From NCBI GenBank assembly GCA_027972325.1, contig JAPMOS010000006.1, positions 660,501-724,500 on the forward strand: 64,000 bases of DNA. Reading direction: 5' to 3'. The DNA comes from Paratrimastix pyriformis. Its lineage: Eukaryota; Preaxostyla; Paratrimastigidae. The notes beneath the pieces are model-generated. The model was not told the origin of the DNA. It was given only the letters and a program-made list of their open reading frames with translations, and did no database searches. Shown here piece by piece: positions 1-11,968 of this stretch (its first letter is position 1; every line of letters starts with the position of its first letter). The position numbers and the translations under genes are program-made.

Positions 1-467
1 GGTGAGCAGCCCCACGGCCCCTTCCTCCTGGCGGGAACGACGGGGGCGCGGGACGGGGGGAAGGGAAGAAGGCCTCTCGTCGTGTTTGAAGGAAACGGTC
101 ACAAGAAAGAGAAGCGCGCCACCCATCATCCATCGCGCCCCCTCCACAAAAACCTTCGCGGGAGCCACAGAAAGACCCGACCGCTCGGCCCTCCGCGCGA
201 CCTCCGACCCCCCCCTCCCGACCCGACCCGAGGCCGAAGAAACAGAAAAAAAGAAGCCGACATACGGCCACGGTCCGGCCGGCCACCGTCTTCTTGATGC
301 CCTCCTCCCCCGGGCAACACCACCCAGCCAAAAGACAACTCACGGGAAAACCATCGTCCCCCCAGCGCACTCTCCCAGCAGGCCCGACAGCTCAGTGCAA
401 GTACCGGTAAAAAAACACCACGGAGAGAAGTCCATGTGCGGGTGTGAGGGAAGGGCCTCGGGCGGGT
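1..467. other. Left-edge region without a recognisable gene
   Basis: GC-rich sequence downstream of the minus-strand RanBP2-finger gene. Open frames on both strands here are low-complexity Arg/Gly/Pro text with no recognisable motif. The long plus-strand frame that begins at base 2 is a shadow: over 590-700 it merely mirrors the Met-Pro-Gln repeats of the minus-strand gene. It probably holds that gene's 3' UTR and intergenic DNA. Confidence 0.5.
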
Positions 468-1641
468 TTAGGCCCGAGGGGTGTTGCACCGGTGGCACGA
501 GGTGCGCCGGGCGAAGTTCTGGTTGCCGCAGGACTGGCAAACCCAATCGCCATCACGGAACTGGTACCCGCCCATGCGGGGGGGTCCTTGAGGAGGCATC
601 ATCCCATAGGGGACGGGAGGCATGCCGTAAGGCATCTGGGGCATCTGGGGCATCTGAGGCATCTGGGGCATCGGGGGCATCGGGGGGGCGCCATACGGAC
701 TACCAAAAGGAAGATATGGTAACAGAAGCCAGCGCACAGACACTTGAGCGGGAGGGGGTGCAGTACCCCGAGGGCAATTGCATCGGTGGCAGAACGTCCG
801 ATGAGGGAAGTTGTTGTTGCCACTGGGATCACAAGTCAAACATGATTGGAAGGGACCAAAAACAACTCAACAAACCATGCGGGACAGATCCATTCCTGAG
901 CTGTTTCAGTCGATGGGGGAAGATCGTACATATTTGCAGGCGCCCCAAACGGTTTTGGAGTTTCGCACTTGAAGCAGACGGGACGCCGAGCGAAATTCAA
1001 CGCCTGGCTGTTTTTGAAGAGGAGTGAGTTAGTTTGCGAGGAGACGATAGCTGGAGCAGAACCACTAGGAAGAAGCACAAATCCGAGCTAAAATGAGAAT
1101 GTTGTAAAATATCAAACAGACTCTCGGGCAGTTCCAATCACCAGGCCGCATCTGGACAGAGGGCATCCCACCAGGAGTAGGGGCAGCACCGCCAACCCCA
1201 GCGCCATCTGGACGAGGAGTGGCACACGTCATGCACACACTCCGGCGGGCAAAGTTCAGCTTCGAGCATCTGCAATAGTTGAATGTGGACAGGAGAATGT
1301 GTGAATTCGTGAATAATAGGTACGGCACGCAATTTGCTGTCCTCGTTTGTCCCTTCTTCGTCACCACAAAGAGCCACACAACTCGAATCAGGAAAACATT
1401 TTTAGATTTCCGAGATCGCCCGTCGACATGCCAGCAGTACAATAGAGAAAAGATCCAAAGCCCAAACAGACTGAGGGCAAGTCCAATCGCCTGGGCGGGT
1501 CTCCATTTTAGATCGATCGAGGTCGCTGACTCCGTGGGGACTGACACGTCGGGTGCCCTCGTTGGGTTGAATTGGGTCGTTTGGTTTTGATCTCGTTCCC
1601 GCCCTGAGACTTCCCAGGATCTCTTCTTTTTCGTCTTTCAT
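468..1641 (-). CDS. RanBP2-type (RBZ) zinc-finger protein, about four fingers, multi-exon
   Basis: Probable single-stranded RNA-binding protein built from RanBP2/ZRANB2-type zinc fingers (W-x-C-x2-C ... N-F ... R-x2-C-x2-C). From the ATG at 1641 I can assemble finger 1 (GDWTCPQ joined to [15 protein letters not shown]), a second (GDWNCPR ... [13 protein letters not shown]) whose splice I could not close, a third (EWICPA joined to [15 protein letters not shown]) and an uninterrupted fourth ([16 protein letters not shown]) just before the stop at 468. Between fingers 3 and 4 is a Met-Pro-Gln/Pro-Tyr-Gly repeat linker. Introns split the first three fingers just after the first Cys pair; donors read GTCTGTTTGG and GTTTGTTGAG, and intron 1 is 1270-1471. 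Family assignment is secure; the partner RNA is unknown. Finger 2 may be degenerate or its acceptor misread. Confidence 0.8.
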
Positions 1642-1977
1642 TGATCATCCTCAAGAGTTAGTCGACGGGTTTCCCCACCACACAGATATAATGCTCTCGC
1701 CTTTCCTGTGAAACTGCCGCGTGGACGTAGACCACCACCTACTCGTTCTTCTTGCGCCTTGGTTCCCTGAGCCGGGGTTCGTCTGGGCAGATTGAATCTG
1801 ACAGGGGCTGACGAGTGGGTGGCGACTTCTGCCACAACCTACAGACATACCGGAATCGGAAAAATGACCTCTCCGACGCCAGCGAAAAAGTCTCTTGATT
1901 CACCCACGTCAAAAGGAAAAATTGAGCTAACCGCAAGAACCAGGGTAATAACAGCGACCGCAAGACTTCGCTAAATC
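1642..1977. promoter_or_regulatory. Divergent intergenic region between two zinc-finger genes
   Basis: About 336 bp between the minus-strand RBZ start (1641) and the plus-strand A20/AN1 start (1978). It should hold both promoters and 5' UTRs. Short open frames on the minus strand lack recognisable domains. I see no TATA box or other element I would defend. Confidence 0.45.
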
Positions 1978-2681
1978 ATGAGCGCCGAGCCGCAACGCTG
2001 CAGGGGGGGTTGTGGGTTCTTTGGGTTTGTTCCTTGATTCGTCATATTTTTCTATTTTGGCGCGCGTTTCCATCAGGAATCCCAAAACACTCAACTTTTG
2101 TTCCAAGTGTTTCAAGGGTCTGTTGCCCGGTGCTATGATGGTCGCATTGCCTTTGCGTATCTGACCCCTTCCATTCGGCAGAATACTGTAAAACACACAA
2201 GGATGCAGATGTAGCAGCACCCGCCGCCCCTGTTCCCGCTTCGGCAACGGCGTCGGCACCTGCACCACCAGCCACACCTTCTTGTCCTCCACTTTCAAAT
2301 CCTTGCGCCACTCCAACAACTCCCCCTCCTCCTCCACCGACCGCGACGATCATGCATCCCGCATCCCCTCCGGCTGCTGTTCTTTCCACTCCTCCTCCTC
2401 CTCCTCCCACCTCTCAACAACCAGCTCTTTCTCCCCACGCTCCAGCTCCAGAGGCCTCACCAGCCTCCGGCGAGCCCCCAGAGTCCGACCGATGTTTCTT
2501 TTGCAAGAAGCGGATTGGGCTGATGGCCTTCAGTTGCTCCTGTGGCAACAATTTTTGTACCAAGCACCGCTTCCCTGACTCTCACAACTGCCCGGCACAT
2601 TTGGCCGCCAAGCTGGCCGCTAAAAGTCGATTGACGGAAGCCATGCCCGCGCTGGAGGGGACCAAGATCGAACGCATCTGA
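1978..2681 (+). CDS. A20/AN1 zinc-finger (stress-associated-type) protein
   Basis: Three-exon gene, exons 1978-2024, 2077-2117 and 2182-2681, coding 195 aa with exact phase closure. The N-terminus is an A20 finger (CRGGCGFFG, then NPKTLNFCSKCFK across two splice junctions), followed by a Pro/Ala-rich linker of roughly 100 residues and a C-terminal AN1 finger (CFFCKKR ... CSCGNNFCTKHRFPDSHNC) near the end. This A20-AN1 order and size match plant SAPs and animal ZFAND5/6, which bind ubiquitin and modulate stress or proteasome responses; that role is inferred from family. Donors are GTTTGT and GTCTGT, introns 52 and 64 nt. The stop lies only about 30 bp from the convergent DEPDC5-like stop. Confidence 0.92.
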
Positions 2682-2712
2682 TAATAGAGGGGGGCGGGAT
2701 TCTGTTCGTTGC

Positions 2713-5700
2713 TCACTGGCGTCCCTTGGACGGAGACGGGGGCGGAGGTTCTGCTGTCGGCTGCCTCCGCAATCTACGTGCAGAGGTGGCGTTAGACGGC
2801 GGGAGAGGGTGGGAGGGCCAAAGACCTTGCCAAGCGGCGGAGCAGCCGACCGCGGGTCCGGGCCCAGGTGCGGCCCAGCCGGTCGTGGTCCATCCCGAGG
2901 GCCGAGTTGGGGTAGCTGTTGGGGGGGGGAGGGGGGAGGGGGGAGGGGGAGGAGGAAGGGATGTAAGGGTCCGGGGCGACGAGTGGGGCCGCCAGACCAG
3001 ACGAAGCGGCACGGGTCCGTTCGCTCGACGAAGAGCGCCCCCTCAGGGGACAGGTAGCGGGCCCCGCACCACCGCCCCTCGTCGGCCATCGAGGGGGCGG
3101 CGGCACGGTCCGCTGGGAGTGGCGGGCCCTCCTCGCCCGGGAGGACGCACCACCGGGCCTGGGGCCCGTCCTCCGGCCTGCGCAGGTCGTCGGGCTGCTG
3201 CTGGGCCATGTCGGCCTCGGCCTCGGCCGCCTCGGGGTCTGCCCACACGGCTCGGGGGGCCGCGGCCCGATCTCGGTCCACCCCGGCGCGCCCGTGGACC
3301 CCCAGGGCCCCCACCAGGGCCAGGGGCGACGGGGGCAGGATGCCCAGCCGGTAGCCGGGAGAGGCGGGCAGCGAGGCCAGCAGCACGGCCGGCGAGGGTG
3401 TCGGCGAGGCCGAGGGGGTCGCCGGGGCCGAGGGCCACGGCCGGTGGCCCCAGAGGTGCCGCAGCCGGGTGGCGACTTGCTGGGCGGCGTTGTCCCACAC
3501 GAAGCCCAGCCGGCCCGTCAAATACTATCGTCCGCCCCATTGGACGGAACGCCCGTGGTGTTGAGTTCGAGGGATGGGTGAGTTCGAGGGATGGGCCCGC
3601 AGGGCAGGCGGCGGGTGGAGGGGCGGACCTGCTCGAATGGGCGCGCTTGGGCGGGCCGGTCCAGCAGGAAGGCGGCCCCTCGGCCGGCAAGAGGTACCGC
3701 GGCAAATCCCCCGGTCGCCTCCTCGGCCCCGACCGACTCCACCGCGCCGGCCGAGACCTGGACGGGTATGTGCCAGGGACGATGAGGAATGGGCGATGAG
3801 GAATGGGCGATGAGGAATGGGCGATGAGGAATGGGCGATGAGGAATGGGCGATGAGGAATGGGCGATGAGGGAGGAGGGGGAGGAGGAGCGACACGGGGA
3901 CGGGGTGTGGACGGACCGGGACGGGGATCAGAGCCCAGCCCCACCGCCGGGCGCACCTTCGCAAGCGGCGCCGCCAGGGGGCAGCCATCTCGTGTGCCGA
4001 CGGGCCCCAGTGCAGCTCGAGGTGGAAGGCTCCCAGGGCCCCGCAGAGATGGTAGTTGTCATACCGCACCGTCTGTGCCCCCACAGCCCCCCCAAACGGA
4101 CAGTGTCGGGACCATCCCATCGGCCCATCCGGTCTAACATCAGCCCTGCCTCGGGCACGGCAGGGTGCCAGTCCCAGAGGGGCCTGTGCAGCAGACCATG
4201 AGGGCCTCGGGCCGGGCGCGGCAGCAGTAGCGGAGGCAGCGCACGGGGCCGAGCACCAGGTCGGGGGGCCGGCCATCCGAGGACGCGGCAGCGGCGGTTG
4301 AGGCCGCTAGGGGCCCGGTCCTGGGCGCCGGAGGGGCGACGGGCACACCGGCGGAGCGGGACCCGAAGAGGCCCTTGAAGAGCCCTCCGCGTCCGCTGGC
4401 CGGGCCTGGAATCGTGGGAGCGAGGCAGGGTCCGGTCGGATGCGGAAACGAGTCAACCCCAAGCAACCCCAAGCAACCCCAAGCAACCCCAAGCAACCCC
4501 AAACTGAAACAGAAACAGGCGGCGTTGCGGACCCGTGGCAGGGGGCGGGTCCTTGTCCTTGTCCAAGGGGCCAGTGCCCGGATTGGGGACGGCCCGGGCC
4601 TTCGGGGCCGGGGAGGAACGCCTGCCTAGGGCGTCGGATCCCGGCTCGCCGCCTGCCCCGTCGCCCCCGGTAGCTTCTCCGGGGGGCCCGCCGCTGGAGG
4701 TCAGGGTGTGCAATCGCTCCCACTCGGTCCCCTGGGCCTGGGCCTCGAGGGCCGCCTCGCACACATCCTGCGCCTCCCACGGGGCCACAGCCGCCTGCTG
4801 CTGGGGCCGGCTGGACGTCTCGCCCGGCAGGAGGGCGCCCTTGGGCCCCTCGGCGGCGGGGGGGCTCGGTCCCTGGGCCTGGGCCTGGGCCTGGGAGGGG
4901 TCGGCGTCGGTGCCGAGGGAGCGCCACAGCGAGCTGCCCCAGCGCAGGTGGTGGCGGGTGAGGGCGCGCCAGCCGCGGTACTCGCCGCACGTGGAGCAGC
5001 CGCAGCCGCAGTCCTTGAAGGGCGCATCGGGCGCCGACCGCTCCAGGTCGAGCCCCACGCCCAGCCCCGGGTGCAGCCCCAGCGGGGCCGCCACGGGGGC
5101 GCGGGGGGCGGTCAGTCCGCGATTGTCGCTGGGGGTCCGGCCGTGGCCGTGGCCGTGGGCAGGCTGGCGGGGGCGGCGGGGGCGCCCGGCCTCCTCGAGG
5201 AGCCGGCCGCAGCCGGGGCATCGGCGTCTGGGGCGGAGCGCGAGGTCCGACGCGAGGGGCGGGTGGAGGCTGGTGGGGGCCAGCAGGCAGGGCCCGACCC
5301 AGGCGAAGTGGTGGTGCCGGGCGGGGATGGGCACCGGGGCCGGGCTGACCGCCCCTGCTGGGGACGCCGCGACGACACCGCCGGCCTGCGGTGGGTCCGG
5401 GGCCGGGAAGGGCCGGGCGGCAAGGGCCGGGGGACCGATGCGGATGTGGACCGAGCTCCACAGGAGGCTCGGGGCCTCGTCGTCCATGTCCATGGAGGGG
5501 CCCATGGCCAGCCGTGGCGAGGCACCCGCAGTCGCACCCGCCACCTCCCCCCATCGCTCCGTACCGCCCATCGTGGCGGCCGGGTGCTCGTCCGCCCGCA
5601 GGTAGGCCAGGGGGGGGCAGGGCAGCCCAGCTCGGGGGGCAGGGCGACGCCGCGAGGAATGGGGCGGCCAAAGAGGCACCGGGCGGCAGCCGTCGGGTGC

Positions 5701-8700
5701 GGCGGTGTGGACGGCGGGCGGGGCCGAGCGGGACGGGGGCGGCGCGATCGCCGGGTCGGCGGGGGGCGGGCACCCAACGGCCGTCCGGACCTGGGCGAAC
5801 CACGGGGCCCGCCGCGTTTCGATGGGGTCGCTGTCGCCTGCCCGGGCCCGGGCGGGGGCCCCACCCCCCGGGAGAGCGAGGGGTGGTGTCGGCGCCGGGG
5901 TTGGGGTTGGGGTTGGGGCTGGGGTTGGGGCTGGGGTTGGGGTGGCGGCGAGGGGCTGGGCAGGGTCGAGCTGAGTGGGGCCGATGTGGATCCGGGGGGC
6001 TGCCGATGGGGGCCGGGCCTCGGCGAGCAGGGGGGGCGGGGGCATGGGCAGGGCGGCCACCGATGCGGGCCGCACCACCTGTGCGGCCAGCGAGCCCAGC
6101 AACCCGTCCAGCCGTGCGACCGCCTCCAGGAGGCTCGCGCCCTGCGGCGAGGCGGACCACTGCCCCCGGGACGACGGGGCGGGGCGGGGCGGGGGGGGAT
6201 GATCGCCACTGCCGCGATGGGGCTCTGGGCGGCGGCGGCGGCCGAGGGGCGGCCAAGGGGGCTGCCGCGTGCCGGGGTCAGGTCGGCAAGCCTCAAAAGC
6301 GCCGGCCCCCCGAGGGGGCGGGGCGGCGGCAAGATGGCGGGGGCGGTGGGTGCGCCCGGCTCGGCCTGGGGGGCCGTGCTGCAGAGGGCGTAGAAGGCGC
6401 ACTGGGGGGCCCCGTCGGCCAGGTCCCAGGGCTGCGAGAGGCCCCCGAAGGCGCTCGGCTGGGGCTGCGGGGGCGGCCCCGTGGCGGACGCGGTCAGCAG
6501 GTCGCTCAGCAGCATGTGCAGGCTCCGGCACGAGGCGCACGGCTCCACGTGGGGCCGCCGGATGCGGCGCGAGCCCAAGGGGGTCCGCAGGCTGGCGGGG
6601 CGGGGGCGCCCTTGGGCCCACCACCGCTGGGGCGTCGCTGCCCCCGTGGCGGCCGGGCGGGTCGGGGTCGCCAGGGGCCCCGCGGCCTCCTGGGGCGGGG
6701 GCAGGCCAGGCTCGGCCGCCTCCGGGGTCCCTCGGCTGCCGCTGCGAGGTTCATCATCGCCACTGCAGGCGCCCGTGCTGCCCACCAGGGGGCCGCCCGT
6801 GGTGGCGGCGGGCCCCGCGGCGACGAGGGAGCCTCCCGGGGACGGGGGCGCCGAGCAGCCGTCGAAGGAGCCGCAGCCCGACGAGTCGTCGCCCGAGGAG
6901 GCCGCGGACATGGCGGCCGAGGCGGAGGAGGAGGAGGAGCCGGTAGGCGAGGGGAGCTCCTGCTCGCCATCGCCAGCCTCGTCGCCGAGGCCGAGGCCGA
7001 GGCCGCCCCACCACCCGTCGGCCTCCTGGTCGTCGTCGCCGCCGGCCGGTTGGCGGGCCGCCTCGGCCTCCTCCGAGAGGGCCCCGCCCCCCCGGCCGCT
7101 CGCCAGGCCCTGGCCGGCCCCGCGCCCCCTCAGAGGCACCAGCGCCCACCGGATGGCGTGGCCTCCCTCGGGCACGCCGGCCGGCGGGGCTCGCGGGGGA
7201 CCGGGCGCCGCCGAGGGGGGTGGCCCGTTCTGCAGGGTGGCGGCGAAGGGGCAGAAGAGCTCCCGCCCGGGCTCGCGGCCAGGGGGCGGCGTGGGCGGCG
7301 GCAGTGGGGCCGCGTCCTGCGGTCCCCGCGGGTGGTGCGGGTGGGCCCTGGGCAGCTGCTTGGGGCAGCAGGCGGGGCGGGCGGGGGGGATGGCCAGCAG
7401 TGGGTCGAACAGGAGGCCCGCGTAGCGGACGCCCACCAGCAATCGGCCCGTGGCGGCCTCCTGCGCCTGCTGTGGGCCGCCCCCACCGCCCTCCTGCCTG
7501 GCGGCCCGGGCCCAGCGGGGCGTGGCCAGCCCCAGGAGCTGCTCCAGCCGGGGCGAGGGGGCCCGGCCCCGGACCAGGTCGAGGTGGCGCCGCCGCAGGG
7601 CCACCTCGCCCTCGCCCGGCGGGAGGAGGCGTTGCTGCTGCTGCGGGGGCGGCTGGGCCGAGGGGGCGACCGAGGGCGGGCCCAGCAGCAGCCCCTCCAG
7701 GTAGCGAGTGGCCAGGGGGTCCCCCTCGGGCCCGAAGAGAAGCCCCCCCAGGCACGTTCCCACCGGGGCGCACCCCAGCCGGAGCAACCCGGCCCGATTC
7801 GCCCACAGGCCCCTGTGGGGCTGTGGCGGGGCTGCGGGGGAAGGAAAAGGCGGGGGATGGCGGGACGTGGCGCGGGGTGCGGTCGGCGGGTCGGCCGGTG
7901 GCGGGAGCTCACGGGGAGTCGGCGGGGCAGCCGGCGAGGCAGCCGACGCATTGGGTGACGCGAGAGGAGCCGCCTGCTGGGCGCGGAGGAGCCGCTCCAG
8001 GAAGGGCACCCGGGCCCTGGGCGGCCCATGGGCATCCTGCGGCTGAGAGGACTCGACGGCGAGGCCAGGTGGCCCCGGCGGCGGCGAGGGGGGCAGGGGC
8101 GCAGATGGGCGGGTGCCTGCGGAGGGCACGGGCGGTGCGGAGGTGGCGGTGCGAAGTGGATGCCGAGCGGCGGCTGCGGGAGCTTTCCGGTGCTGCGTCT
8201 GAGCTGGGCTGCTCCCGAGGGGGGCCTCTCCCTTCCGGTGGGCGGCGGCAGGTGGCCGGGCAGGTGTGGTGGCGGCGGGGCGGGGTCCATAGGGGAAGTC
8301 GATCAAATCGGCGGCAGCGAGGGGCGAGGTCCGGGGCAGCCCCACCGACAGCAGATACCCCAGGCTGGGCAGGGGTCCCTCAGGGGGCCGCCTGGCGGGC
8401 CGAGTCGCAACCGAGAGGCAGGTCAGCGAGGACCACCGGGTCGGGTCGAAGTACTGCCGCCGCACCCGACACAACCCACAGACGGTGAGCGGTGCCGACG
8501 GGGTGGGGCGAAAGGAGGCGGCTGTAGGGGTGGGGGTGGGGCCGGGTCGGACCAGGTCGGCGGCCTTCTTCTCGTAGCGGGCGGCGAGCTGCGGGTCGAC
8601 GACGGGCCGCTGTCGACGGGCAGGCCCGGTGCGCTGCGGGTAGGGGCTGATGGCATCGGCCCCCGGGCCCATCCTGGGCGGCCTGCGGACGGGCACTTGG

Positions 8701-11700
8701 CCCGACCTGGCCAGGGCCTCGCGGGTGCGGTGGAAGAGCTCGGCCTCGGTAGGCTCGGAGGGCCGGCGGGGCGACAGGGGCGACTCCGCGCCGGCGGGGC
8801 CCTTTACGTCTGCCTGCTGCTGCTGCTGCTGCTGAATGAGGGCCACGGCCAACTCCTCCTGCTGGCGCTGCTGGCGGCGCTGCATGGAGCGTTGCCGGGC
8901 CAGGAAGGCGACGCTGGGCTCGGGGGAGGCGGCGCTGCTGCCCTGCGGCTGTGGGTCCTCCGAGGCGGCGGCCTGTGGGGTGGGTGCGGGGCTCGGGCAG
9001 GGCGTCGGCCCGGCCGAAGCCGCAGCCCCCGCCGTCGACGTGGAGGCAGCCGGGCCGGGGCGCAAAGGGACGCTCGAGTAGAAGAGCGGGACCCCCCAAT
9101 GGGCCGTGGGGGGCGTGCGTGCCATGACGAGGTGCAGTCCCACCGCGTCTGGGGCCAGGACGGGGTAGTCGAAGCACTGCGCATCGGGCACCCGGCGCAG
9201 CGGCTCCCCCGGAGGCCGAGGCATCGGCGTAGGTGGCACAGCGGGCGGGGGGGACGGAAGATCGGTGGACGTGGAGTGCTTCTGCTGCTGCTTCTGCTGC
9301 TGCCGCGCCGGGGGCGGCGGAGGCGGCGAGGGGAAGCAGACGAGGGCGGGCTGGGCAACGAGGCCCCCCTGGGCGGCCCAGCGCTCGGCCACCAAGCGGG
9401 CCTGGCTTCGCTCCTCGTCCCCTCCTGCCCCTCCGGTCTCGTCGCCCGCCCGCCCCTCGCCGCCCCCGGGGCCGCCCTCGGGCTCCCCAAAGCGACCCGT
9501 CGTCATGGAGCCGCGGGAGGGCAGCTGCTGGGGGGTGTACCCGAAGTGGGCTTGCATATAGGTCAGCGCCTCCCCCGGGCCGCCTCCCAGCCCACCCCGG
9601 GCCGCCATCCCCCCCACGGGGCCCCCCGCGGCCCGGGAGGTCGGGAAAGCGGGCAGGGCGAGGAGCGGGCTGCCCGAGGAGGGCGGCAACAGGGCCGTGC
9701 TCGAGGGCGGCCCGAAGCTGAGCGGGGCACCGCGCATGCCCGCCAGGCCGGCCACCGAGGGCGACGAGGCGGGCGAGCCCAGGGGCGGGATGAAGGGCGG
9801 GTAGTGGGAGGGGAACAGGGCCGGGCTGTGCATGTTGTGGCGCCGCAGGTCGCCCTCGAGGCGGCCCTGCACCAGGTGCAGCAGCTCCGGGCTGGTCACC
9901 CGGAAGGCCGCCCGCCCCGGGGTGTACATGATCAGCGCCTGGCCTGTGCAGGGCCCCAGTCCGTGGTCCCGGCGCCGCTGGGCGCAGAGGTCCAGCCCCA
10001 TCAGTAGCGCCTCGGCGAAGTTCCCGCAGGCGGCCGTGCTCGTCACGTGGCGGCTCCCTGGCAGCGGCAGAGCAGCGTGAGCCGGGGCGGGGAGGAGGAG
10101 AGTGCGGGGCGAGGCCGGGGGGAAGGGAGATCGGACCGGGAGGCAGGACGGTGCCCAGGTGGCTCTCCACCCGGGCGGGGAAGGCCTGCCACTCGAGCCG
10201 CAGCCGCGCCAAGACCCCCAACCAGCCCCCAGGGAACGTTCGCCTAGTGGCCGGAAGTGGGACGGGAGAAAGAGCGAAGGGTCGATGAAGGTGGGTCGGG
10301 AGACAGGCAAGATGCGGCAGAGGGGCACAGGGGTGAGACAGACCCCGGGGTGCGGTGCAGCGCAATGTGGAAGTGGTCCATGTAGGCCTGGCCGTCCCCG
10401 TCCAGCGAAACCTCCCTGCAGACGCCGGACCAGGGGACCCAAAAACCAGAGTGGTGAAGAAGGGTCCTGCCGAGCGGATACTGGTCATCGGCAACCGGGC
10501 GGGGCGCGATGGATGGGCGGGTGGTGTGGGATGGGCGGACTCGACGCCGCGGAAGAAGTCGGTCGCGCTGCTCCAGGCCGCCTCGGGCGGGGCGCTTCCC
10601 GACGGGAGGACTATCGCCGCTCTGCCCGCTGTCGAGGTGGCCAGGGCGCCGGAACGGCCCGCCGGGGTGGCGGAAGGCGACGGGAGGAGCGAGGTGCCGA
10701 GGGGCGAGGGAGTCGCCAGGGGGCCGCGGGCGATGAAGCTGGCGACCTCGGCCAAGGGCGATCCGGCCGAGGGCGAGACGAAGGGCGGGGGGGTCCGGGG
10801 TAGGGGGCTGTTGATGACCAGCGAGGCGGCCGACGAACAGGGCGACAGGCCCACGCCCCCCATCAGCAGCAGGCCGGGCGAGCTGCTGGGAGTGGGGCTG
10901 GGCCCGGGGCTCGGGACGGGCAACTCGGACAGCCCCACCGAGAAGGAAGTCGGGATGACCGGGACAGGGCGGGCGAGGGAGAGAGAAGCAAGTGGCGTGG
11001 CAGGCGTAACAGGTGGGGGCGGCGGCGGGGGCGGCGGAGGGTAGAGGAGGGTCCGCGTGAACAGGATCACCGTGAGGGTGTGGTTCAGCCCCTCAGCGGC
11101 CCATGCGCCTAACAGAGGCTCCCAGAATTTTTTCTCCTAGGAGACAGCGGAAGAATGTCTGAGGTGCAGCCAGGAGTGCCGCCGCCGGCCCGGCAGACCA
11201 TCACCTCCCAGCCCGTGCCGGCGCCGGCCACCTCGAACTGGCCCAGTTCTCGGCTGATCTGCGTCATAACCACCACGTCCCCGGACGCGCTCACAATGGA
11301 AACCGAGGTCCGGGACGAGATCACAGCAGTGGGGTTGCCCGTCCCGGAGAAGGAGCGGAAGGAGCGGACTTGTCCCTGCGAAAGAGGTGACATGACCCGA
11401 TATATGAGGTGTTTCGGAAGGTCCAACAAACCTCGATCGAATGTGATTCAAGTACACAATCTCGCCGAATGCACCGGGGCCAAAGACCCCTGCGGAAGCG
11501 GATGAGTTCAACAGGGGTGTAATGCTACACACAACAATGGTGAGATGTCACAATAATGAGCAAAAAAAAAAAAAGATGGGATCACACCTGTCTTTGAACC
11601 ACAATTTCTGCAGTCATTGCTTCAAGTTGGGGGTAGAGATGGAGAGTGTCCGCGAAATCACGAAACCACTCGATAGAGACGGCATCGCCGCTCCTCAAGC

Positions 11701-11920
11701 CAAGTAATTTTAGAACCTCGGTATTTAATGAAATGAATTGACCACCATCACCCACAAAAACGACAGTCAACGGAAAGACACGTGGGCTGATCTCGGAGGA
11801 ATTTGGGAAGGGAGTGATACAGCAGATCGTGGGGATCCCATCGAGAAATCGCCAGTGTGGGACTCCGAGAATTACATCTTCTGGCGACACATGGCAGCGT
11901 TGGTGACGAAAATACATCAT
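2713..11920 (-). CDS. DEPDC5: Iml1/DEPDC5 homologue, GATOR1 complex subunit
   Basis: GATOR1 is the GTPase-activating complex for RagA/Gtr1 that restrains TORC1 at the lysosome/vacuole; Iml1/DEPDC5 is its large subunit. Landmarks in order: N-terminal strand-rich region (FISLNTEVLKLLGLRSGD, about 11700), a barrel-like stretch with AVISSRTSVSIVSASGD (about 11320), the helix-strand NHTLTVILFTRT (about 11060), GDGQAYMDHFHIAL (about 10380), ITPG-like IMYTPGRAAFRV (about 9910), GLHLVMAR ... PLF (about 9120), then near the C-terminus TVRYDNYH ... FHLELHW (about 4060), RLGFVWDN (about 3490) and SPEGALFVERTD (about 3030). These follow human DEPDC5 collinearly. A clear DEP domain was not located between 7000 and 4300. 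The middle is swollen by Pro/Ala/Gln low-complexity text, making it much longer than the usual ~1,600 aa. Exon edges are mostly approximate; the last exon appears to end at 2713. Confidence 0.85.
3781..3872. repeat. 14-bp minisatellite (GATGAGGAATGGGC)n
   Basis: About six to seven tandem copies of a 14-bp unit inside what should be an intron near the 3' end of the DEPDC5-like gene. It lies between the segments matching the C-terminal domain and contributes no plausible coding sequence. Confidence 0.9.
4451..4503. repeat. 10-bp tandem repeat (AAGCAACCCC)n
   Basis: Five near-perfect copies of a 10-bp unit, again inside a probable DEPDC5-like intron. Confidence 0.9.
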
Positions 11921-11968
11921 CGCTGTCAATTTGAAGCTGTCGGAAGAGTCGACATTGGATTTGGGCTC
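11921..11968. promoter_or_regulatory. 48-bp bidirectional start region, DEPDC5-like / TMEM231
   Basis: The first ATG of the minus-strand DEPDC5-like frame (11920) and the ATG of TMEM231 (11969) face away from each other across 48 bp. Unless the DEPDC5-like gene has a further 5' exon, the two 5' UTRs or promoters must overlap the partner gene. Confidence 0.5.

Noticed and set aside
2-1027. 341-codon open frame on the plus strand at the left edge
   Set aside because: Shadow of the minus-strand RanBP2-finger gene; its Gly-Ala-Ser repeats are the reverse of the Met-Pro-Gln repeats and it has no domain.
3781-4503. Regularly spaced repeats as a CRISPR-like array
   Set aside because: Units are contiguous with no spacers and lie in an intron of a eukaryotic gene.
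5880-5945. GGGGTT/GGGGCT repeats as telomeric sequence
   Set aside because: Internal, imperfect, and read as Thr-Pro/Ala-Pro repeats in the DEPDC5-like coding frame.
4708-10007. Several long plus-strand frames of 350-850 codons opposite the DEPDC5-like gene
   Set aside because: Gly/Arg/Ala-rich text with no motif. In sequence this GC-rich, stop codons are rare in all frames, while the minus strand shows DEPDC5 landmarks.
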